A stretch of DNA of 64,000 nucleotides. Origin: Streptomyces sp. R33 (lineage in GTDB: Bacteria; Actinomycetota; Actinomycetes; Streptomycetales; Streptomycetaceae). Under the pieces are notes generated by a model that made no database searches, had not been told where the DNA came from, and saw nothing but the letters and a program-made list of their open reading frames with translations. The stretch spans positions 5,149,501-5,213,500 of the forward strand of contig NZ_CP165727.1 of assembly GCF_041200175.1 (NCBI RefSeq), read 5' to 3'. Both the position numbers and the translations under genes were made by a program. Of this stretch, positions 58,672-64,000 are shown piece after piece. Within the stretch, counting starts at the first letter, position 1, and each line of letters starts with the position of its first letter.

Positions 58672-61104
58672 TCACGCCCCGGTCGCGGCGAGCTCCGCGG
58701 AGGCGTCGGCCTCCCGGGCGCCCGGTACGACCGTCCGGCCGGCCCGGGGCATGCGGCGGCGCTGCACCGCGAGGAACGCGCCCAGCAGCAGGAGGGCCGC
58801 TGCCGCGACGGCCGTGCCAGGGAGGAGGCCCGGGGGGCGGAACGTACAGGTGATCGCCGTGGTGCCCGGGGTCACGGGGACGGAGACCAGGCCCAGGTAC
58901 GGCGTCGCCGGGCGGTCGTTGCAGGTCCAGCCCGCGATCGCCGGGGACGAGAGGACCGCCGTGCCCGTGGTGCCCGCCGGGACGGTGGCGCGCACGGTCG
59001 ACGAGCCGACCCGCAGGGACGTCGGCGCCGACGCGCGGAGCGCGGCCACCGCCGGGTCCAGGCGGGCGCGGTCCAGGCAGGACAGGGCCCAGCGCGGGGG
59101 CGCGGCAGCGTCGAAGACCAGCGCCGAGGAGGCCCCCCGGGAGGCGCCCAGCGGCTGGAGGGCCGCCCGGTTGCGGGGGGCGTTGCCGTTCAGCCGGAAC
59201 GCGCGGCCGTCCGCGAGGCGGGCCGTCGCGTTGTACTCCGGGGCCCAGAGGTAGGCCTCCGTGCCCGCGCGGCACACCCCGGGGGAGACGGGGTCCTCGT
59301 ACACCTTCGCGCCCAGCAGGAGTTCCTGGTTGGCGAACGGGGGCCCGTCGACCTCGCCGTACGAGGGCACGGGCCCCGGCGGGCGGACCGTGACCAGCGG
59401 CGGGACGACCTGCGCGCGGCCGATCGTGCCGTCCGGCTGCAGGCGGGCGCCGACCGCGAACACCGCGTCCGTCACCGGGTTGTCGATGCTCTGCACGTTG
59501 CGCCCGCGCGAGGTCCAGCCCGCCCCGAGGGCCACCATCGTCCGCGTGAACACATCGGGGGTGTGGCTGCTGTAGTACGCGCCGCCCTCCCCGCCCAGCA
59601 GCAGCGGATCGTTGCCCGACAGGGCCGGCCGGCTCGGGTCCGTGCGGTACGCGGGCCAGCCCTCGGCGCCGGCCAGGGCCTCGGCGCGCGCCGTGTGCGC
59701 CGCCCCCCACGAGGGGTAGTCGTCCAGGCCGCCCAGCTTGCCCTTGTGCCCGAACGCCGTCGTCGCGGCCGCCTGTCCGATCAGTACGAGCGCCAGCACC
59801 CCGGCCGCCGGGAGGACCAGCCTGCGGTGGCGCAGGCACCACCAGGCACCCGCCGCGAGCGCCAGCCCGCCGCAGAACAGAACGACCCCCCACGTCGTCG
59901 CCAGCGTGCTGCCGCTCGCCGCCACGGCCGCGGCGGCCAGCAGCGCCGCCCCCGCCGCCAGCGCCCGCGGCCCCGGCAGCCCGGCCGTCGCCAGCCCGGA
60001 CCACGCGGCGATCACGGCCACCCCGGCCAGCACGAACGTCTGCCGGTACGGGCTGCCGTTCGGGGTCGCGAACACGTGCCAGGCCAGGTGCGTCGGCGTC
60101 CACTGGAAGGAGAGCAGGACGGCCGCCGTCAGCCCCGCCCACCCCAGGCGGGCCGGCAGCGGCACCGCCCGGTGGAACGGCAGGGCCGCCACCAGCAGCA
60201 GCGTCCCCGTACCCACGAAGAGCGCCGGCGAGGAGAAGGAGTACGTGCCGGGCAGGACCCGCGCGAACAGGTCCGGCCAGGAGACCGGCGCGAACTGCCG
60301 CGTCCACCCCGGGTACGCCTGCTTCGAGCTCAGGAAGAGGGGGACCAGCACCGGGGCGGACACCGCGATGCCCAGCAGGGTCGCCCCCGCACCACGGACG
60401 AGCACCCGCAGCCGCTCCCGTACCCCCTGGCGCGTCAGCACCACCCGCAACAGGAGGACCAGCGCCGCGCCCAGCGTCGCCATGTAGGCCGTGTAGAAGT
60501 TCGCCGTCCAGCACAGCGCCGCCACGAGGACGGCGAGCGCCGGCCGGCGCCCCCGCAGCGCCCATTCACCCGTCAGACACAGGAGCGGGAACGCGATCAG
60601 CCCGTCGAGCCACATCGGGTTGTACGACGCCTCGATCACGGACCAGCCGCACAGCGCGTACGAGGCCGCCAGCAGCCCCGCCGCCCACCACGGCCCGCGG
60701 CGCTGCGTGCGCAGCAGCCAGGCCATCGCCGCCGCGGCGGCGCCCATCTTGACCACGGTGACCACGTACACCGCGAGGTCGATGTCCTCGCGCGGGAACA
60801 GGGCGACGAGCACCGCGAACGGGCTCGAGAGGTAGGTGCCGAAGTCGGGCAGGAAGCTCGTGCCGTAGCCGGACTGCCAGTTGAGCAGCAGCCCGCCCTC
60901 CGCGCGCCCGTGCAGGAGGTCCCACAGGTGGGCGTGGAAGGGGACGAACTGGTTCCCGAGGTCGTTGATGCTGCGGTGGCGGTGCCCGTACGGGAACACG
61001 CGGGCGGCCGCGTCCCCGGCGCACACGGCCACCACCGTGATCAGGGCGGCGAGGGCCGAGCCGTGCAGGCTCCGGCGGCGCGGCGAGCGGTGCGGTGTCG
61101 ACAT
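58672..61104 (-). CDS. YfhO-family membrane protein
   Basis: An 810-residue polytopic protein. The first helix (about 13-31) is followed by a loop ARVFPYGHRHRSINDLGNQFVPFHAHLWDLLHGRAEGGLLLNWQSGYGTSF, which is the conserved first loop of YfhO proteins. Some ten more helices and a large outside C-terminal domain ending in a final helix follow. YfhO is a GT-C-like glycosyltransferase that modifies lipoteichoic acid in Gram-positive bacteria; its acceptor in Streptomyces is unknown. ATG 61104 chosen; 40 extra codons upstream look non-coding. Divergent from the SurA-like gene. Confidence 0.82.
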   Translation of the reverse strand: MSTPHRSPRRRSLHGSALAALITVVAVCAGDAAARVFPYGHRHRSINDLGNQFVPFHAHLWDLLHGRAEGGLLLNWQSGYGTSFLPDFGTYLSSPFAVLVALFPREDIDLAVYVVTVVKMGAAAAAMAWLLRTQRRGPWWAAGLLAASYALCGWSVIEASYNPMWLDGLIAFPLLCLTGEWALRGRRPALAVLVAALCWTANFYTAYMATLGAALVLLLRVVLTRQGVRERLRVLVRGAGATLLGIAVSAPVLVPLFLSSKQAYPGWTRQFAPVSWPDLFARVLPGTYSFSSPALFVGTGTLLLVAALPFHRAVPLPARLGWAGLTAAVLLSFQWTPTHLAWHVFATPNGSPYRQTFVLAGVAVIAAWSGLATAGLPGPRALAAGAALLAAAAVAASGSTLATTWGVVLFCGGLALAAGAWWCLRHRRLVLPAAGVLALVLIGQAAATTAFGHKGKLGGLDDYPSWGAAHTARAEALAGAEGWPAYRTDPSRPALSGNDPLLLGGEGGAYYSSHTPDVFTRTMVALGAGWTSRGRNVQSIDNPVTDAVFAVGARLQPDGTIGRAQVVPPLVTVRPPGPVPSYGEVDGPPFANQELLLGAKVYEDPVSPGVCRAGTEAYLWAPEYNATARLADGRAFRLNGNAPRNRAALQPLGASRGASSALVFDAAAPPRWALSCLDRARLDPAVAALRASAPTSLRVGSSTVRATVPAGTTGTAVLSSPAIAGWTCNDRPATPYLGLVSVPVTPGTTAITCTFRPPGLLPGTAVAAAALLLLGAFLAVQRRRMPRAGRTVVPGAREADASAELAATGA

Positions 61105-61281
61105 GGTGGGCCGACCTTGGCAGCGCCGGGGGACAGCAGGATGGCCAGAGGGTGAACGCGTACCCCAACACCCCGGGAATCGTTGGTCGAACCAGTGGCT
61201 CGGATCACCTTGACTGCATACCATCGATCACCGCACGGCCCTTGTGCACCGACGCACAATCTCCCGGCCCTGGAGGCTCCT

Positions 61282-61908
61282 TTGCACCGTCGCACTGCGC
61301 TCTCCGTCTCCGCCGCCCTGCTCGTGGCGGCCCCCCTGCTGTCCGCCTGCTCGGGTCAGGCCCGCCCCGGCACCGCGGCCGTCGTCGGCGGCGAACGGAT
61401 CACCACCTCCGCGCTGCAGGCCCAGGTGGGCGACGTCCGCGCTGCGCAGAACGGGTCCGGGCCGACCGCCGCCCAGCTCATCCAGGCCTCGCCCGGCCTG
61501 GAGCGCGTCAAGCTCAACAAGATGATCCAGACCGTCGTCCTGGAACGCGCCGCGAAGGAGGCGGGCGTGAGCGTCGGCGAGAAGGAGGTCCAGGACTTCC
61601 GCAAGGCCCAGCTGGAGAAGGCGGGCGGCAGCGAGAAGCTGGCCGCGGCCGCCCTCGAGCAGGCCCAGCTGGCGCCCGGCCAGCTCGACGCCGACGCCCG
61701 CTTCAAGCTGCTGCGCGACAAGCTCTTCGACCACTACGGCAGCCAGGACAAGGCCGTCGAGAAGCTCGCGTCCGCCGCGAAGGCGCTGCACATCGAGGTG
61801 AACCCGCGCTACGGCGTCTGGGACGCTCAGCAGATCGTGCTCGGCGACCAGGACACCCCGTGGATCGTCCAGCGGACCCGGCCCGAGCAGGCCCCCGCCG
61901 GAGCCTGA
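61282..61908 (+). CDS. SurA N-terminal domain lipoprotein
   Basis: A 208-residue lipoprotein. I chose the TTG at 61282, placed five bases after GGAGG, because it gives a clean signal peptide (HRRTALSVSAALLVAAPLLSAC) with lipobox LSAC; longer frames upstream would bury it. The rest resembles the SurA/PrsA foldase N-terminal chaperone domain (VGGERITTSALQAQV, EKEVQDFRKAQLEKAG), with no PPIase domain. It may chaperone secreted proteins. It is followed by mazG after 28 bases, as in other Streptomyces. Confidence 0.82.
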   Translation: MHRRTALSVSAALLVAAPLLSACSGQARPGTAAVVGGERITTSALQAQVGDVRAAQNGSGPTAAQLIQASPGLERVKLNKMIQTVVLERAAKEAGVSVGEKEVQDFRKAQLEKAGGSEKLAAAALEQAQLAPGQLDADARFKLLRDKLFDHYGSQDKAVEKLASAAKALHIEVNPRYGVWDAQQIVLGDQDTPWIVQRTRPEQAPAGA

Positions 61909-61936
61909 GCCACCCGTCCGGAGGTAGGTTCGGAGG

Positions 61937-62977
61937 GTGACCGACCACGCCGCCGAACCCGCCCCCGCCGTGCCCGCCGCCGATCCCGCCGCTGCCGGCG
62001 ACACCCCTGCCGACGACACCGCCGCCGGCCGGATCGTCCTGCTGACCGCCAGCCACCGGGTCGCCCCCGGCCTGCTGTCCTGGCCGGCCTGGCAGACCCT
62101 GCACGCCGCGGACCGGGTGCTGTGCGCCGACCCGGGGCACCCGCAGCTTCCGTACCTGCGCGAGGCGGGCGTCGAGGTCGCACACGAGACCCCCGACGCG
62201 CACGCGCTGGTCGAGGCCTGCGCCGGCGGCCGTACGGTCGTGGTGATCCCCGGCGGCGAGGGTGACCAGCGCCTCACCGACGGGCTGGCCCGGCTCGCCG
62301 GCTCCGGCCGCGTCGACATGCCCGACCTCGAGCTGCTGCCCGGCTCCTACGATCTGCCCGGCGCGCGCCTGCTCGACCTCGTCCAGGTGATGGACCGGGT
62401 CCGCCGGGAATGCCCCTGGACCTCGCGCCAGACCCACGAAGGACTGGTCAAGTACGCCACGGAGGAGGCGTACGAGCTGGTCGAGGCCATCGAGGAGGGG
62501 GACCGGGAGGCGCTGCGCGAGGAGCTGGGCGACGTGCTCCTCCAGGTCGTCTTCCACGCGCGGATCGCCGAGGAGCACACCGACGAGCCGTTCTCCATCG
62601 ACGACGTGGCCGGCAGCCTCGTCGAGAAGCTGATCCACCGGCACCCGCACGTCTTCGGGGACGCGGACGCGCAGACCCCGGAGGACGTCAGCGCCCACTG
62701 GCAGCGCACCAAGGCGGTCGAGAAGCAGCGGGAGTCGGTCACCGACGGGATCCCGCTGGGCCAGCCCGGTCTCGCGCTCGCGGCCAAGCTCGCCGGCCGG
62801 GTCCGTACGGGCGGCGTGGCCGTGGAACTGCCCCGCGGCGAGGGCATCGGGTACGAACTGCTGGAACTGGCGGCGCGCGCCGAGGCGGCGGGCGTCGACC
62901 CCGAGACCGCGCTGCGCGCCGCGGCCCGCGTCTACCGGGACGCGATCCGCGCCGCCGAGGGCGTGGCCGGCGAGTAG
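61937..62977 (+). CDS. mazG: Nucleoside triphosphate pyrophosphohydrolase MazG
   Basis: A 346-residue house-cleaning enzyme. Residues about 30-140 look like a reduced tetrapyrrole-methylase-type domain (IVLLTASHRVAPGLLSWPAWQTL), without the usual glycine-rich SAM motifs. The MazG core has RRECPWTSRQTHEGLVKYATEEAYELVEAIEEGDREALREELGDVLLQVVFHARIAEE, with the EExxE and ExxD metal-binding patterns, and HRHPHVFG. GTG at 61937. It hydrolyses non-canonical or excess NTPs. Confidence 0.92.
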   Translation: MTDHAAEPAPAVPAADPAAAGDTPADDTAAGRIVLLTASHRVAPGLLSWPAWQTLHAADRVLCADPGHPQLPYLREAGVEVAHETPDAHALVEACAGGRTVVVIPGGEGDQRLTDGLARLAGSGRVDMPDLELLPGSYDLPGARLLDLVQVMDRVRRECPWTSRQTHEGLVKYATEEAYELVEAIEEGDREALREELGDVLLQVVFHARIAEEHTDEPFSIDDVAGSLVEKLIHRHPHVFGDADAQTPEDVSAHWQRTKAVEKQRESVTDGIPLGQPGLALAAKLAGRVRTGGVAVELPRGEGIGYELLELAARAEAAGVDPETALRAAARVYRDAIRAAEGVAGE

Positions 62978-62989
62978 CCCGCAGGAGGT

Positions 62990-64000
62990 CTACCGGGGGG
63001 CGCGCGCCGACGGGTCGTGCCAGTGCGGGGCGGGGCGGCTGAGGAACCACTCCCCGAAGCCCAGGGGCCGGCCGTTCGGGCCGTGGCCCGTGCCGGCGGC
63101 GGGTACGGAGTCGTGGAAGATCCGGCCGGGGAGGGCACCGAGCTCCCGGAGCAGGTACGCGGTCTCGTCGATGAACGGCGGCGGGCCGCTGAGGTAGACG
63201 TCCTGCTCGGGCCACAGCGCCCGGTGGCCGAGCGCGGTCGCGAGCCGCCCGGTGGCCTGGTTGCGGTGCTGTCCGGGGGCGGGCGTGATGTAGGTGACGC
63301 CGAGCCAGCCGAAGGCGGCGGCGTACTCGTCGATCAGCGGGCGGTCGTAGAGGTGGGCGGCGTCCCGGGCGACGACGAAGAGCCTCACGTCCTGATCGGG
63401 GGGTTGCCCGGTGAGCTCCTCCAGCATGGCCCGGACCGGCGCCCAGCCGGTGCCCGCCGCGATGAAGCTGACCGGCCGGTCGGCGCGGCGGAAGGTCAGC
63501 CGCCCACCGGCCGCGCCGAGCCGCAGCATCTCGCCCGGCCGGGCCTCGCGGACCAGGGCGGTGCTGAGCCGCCCCTGCTCGATGCGGCTGACGTGCAGGT
63601 CGAGGGTGCCGTCCGGGCGCGGGGCGTTCCCGATGGAGTAGGTGCGCCAGGTCGTCGGGACCCGTTCGCTGCTCACGCTCACGTACTGGCCGGGGAGATA
63701 GGGGAGGGGGGCGTGCGGGCGCAGGGTCAGCACCGCTATGTCCTCCCCGTACTGGAGGTGGCGCACGATCTCGGCGTCCCACCACGGCGGGTCCTCGCTC
63801 GCGGCGGCTCCTTCCATCATGGCGTCGGCGATCACCTGGTACGCCTCGGACCAGGCCTTCTCCACGCCCGGGGTCCAGGCCTCTCCGGAGGTCCGGGCGA
63901 GTGCGGCGAGCAGGCTGGAGCCGACGGCCGCGTAGTGCTCGGGCCTGGCGAGGAACTTGCGGTGGTCGCGGCCGAGGTGGTGGAGATAGGGGAGGAGGCC
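62990..64000 (-). CDS. Flavohemoglobin-like oxidoreductase (globin plus FAD/NAD reductase), partial
   Basis: The gene runs off the right edge; 336 residues are visible. The first part, LPYLHHLGRDHRKFLARPEHYAAVGSSLLAALAR, is the end of a globin domain with the proximal His region. The ferredoxin-reductase part then has YLPGQYVSV, the FAD motif RTYSIGN, GGRLTF, and the NAD-binding IAAGTGWAPVRAMLEEL, ending with VYLSGPPPFIDE. Such proteins detoxify nitric oxide or transfer electrons. The C-terminus extends beyond the usual flavohemoglobin end. The stop is TAG, 10 bases after mazG, convergent. Confidence 0.85.
   Translation of the reverse strand, partial: GLLPYLHHLGRDHRKFLARPEHYAAVGSSLLAALARTSGEAWTPGVEKAWSEAYQVIADAMMEGAAASEDPPWWDAEIVRHLQYGEDIAVLTLRPHAPLPYLPGQYVSVSSERVPTTWRTYSIGNAPRPDGTLDLHVSRIEQGRLSTALVREARPGEMLRLGAAGGRLTFRRADRPVSFIAAGTGWAPVRAMLEELTGQPPDQDVRLFVVARDAAHLYDRPLIDEYAAAFGWLGVTYITPAPGQHRNQATGRLATALGHRALWPEQDVYLSGPPPFIDETAYLLRELGALPGRIFHDSVPAAGTGHGPNGRPLGFGEWFLSRPAPHWHDPSARAPR

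Overview
The window is high-GC DNA with the gene order, GTG/TTG start usage and codon bias of a Streptomyces chromosome. It contains the actinobacterial block tatD-rpfB-rsmA-ispE, the block glmU-prs-rplY-pth-ppc, a tamR/tam pair, mfd and mazG. Together these match the core arm of Streptomyces chromosomes around the region known from S. coelicolor as roughly SCO3095-SCO3157, from memory. There is no rRNA, CRISPR array, integrase gene or antibiotic biosynthetic cluster. One tRNA is present, tRNA-Gln(TTG).

Layout. 1-2.2 kb: end of an ECF-type (cobalt/nickel-like) transporter and a serine hydrolase. 2.2-8.6 kb: a frameshifted YbaK-type deacylase, a class B penicillin-binding protein with a strong operator-like palindrome, an inserted-looking alpha/beta hydrolase, protein O-mannosyltransferase pmt, and rsmI. 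8.7-13.8 kb: zinc-ribbon protein, tatD, a 231-bp MITE-like element at the tatD stop, then the translationally coupled rpfB-rsmA-ispE. 13.9-20.7 kb: acyltransferase, ABC-F ATPase, and two tandem PQQ-like beta-propeller membrane proteins. 20.9-25.7 kb: a degenerate-receiver LuxR regulator, galE, a second LuxR regulator, and divergent tamR / tam-VOC around TamR-type palindromes. 25.8-31.5 kb: desaturase-TetR operon, ppc, an Uma2-like remnant, pth. 31.6-35.1 kb: rplY, prs, glmU, tRNA-Gln. 35.1-37.5 kb: a HTH/LAGLIDADG-like protein and an orphan histidine kinase.

37.6-42.5 kb is the most unusual part. It is a compact polymorphic-toxin-type island of four divergently arranged genes. They combine a YwqJ-like deaminase, a SUKH-3 immunity protein, a WHH nuclease fused to a SUKH immunity domain, and a giant Imm35 / collagen-like / deaminase / SUKH-4 fusion. 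None has an export signal that I can see.

42.6-47.6 kb: a DivIVA-like coiled-coil protein, CGNR regulator, alpha/beta hydrolase, a TTA-containing (bldA-type) membrane protein and an MFS exporter. 47.9-55.1 kb: a MacB-like ABC transporter and mfd. 55.2-64 kb: an orphan MT0933-type antitoxin-like protein, a lipoprotein, a membrane protein coupled to a Ser/Thr kinase, a YfhO-family membrane protein, a SurA-like lipoprotein, mazG and a truncated flavohemoglobin-like reductase.

Functionally the window is mostly housekeeping: translation quality control, ribosome RNA methylation, PRPP and UDP-GlcNAc supply, anaplerosis, DNA repair and cell-wall growth or resuscitation. Regulators and conflict genes sit between conserved blocks. 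Locus numbers and family names are from memory; no searches were run.
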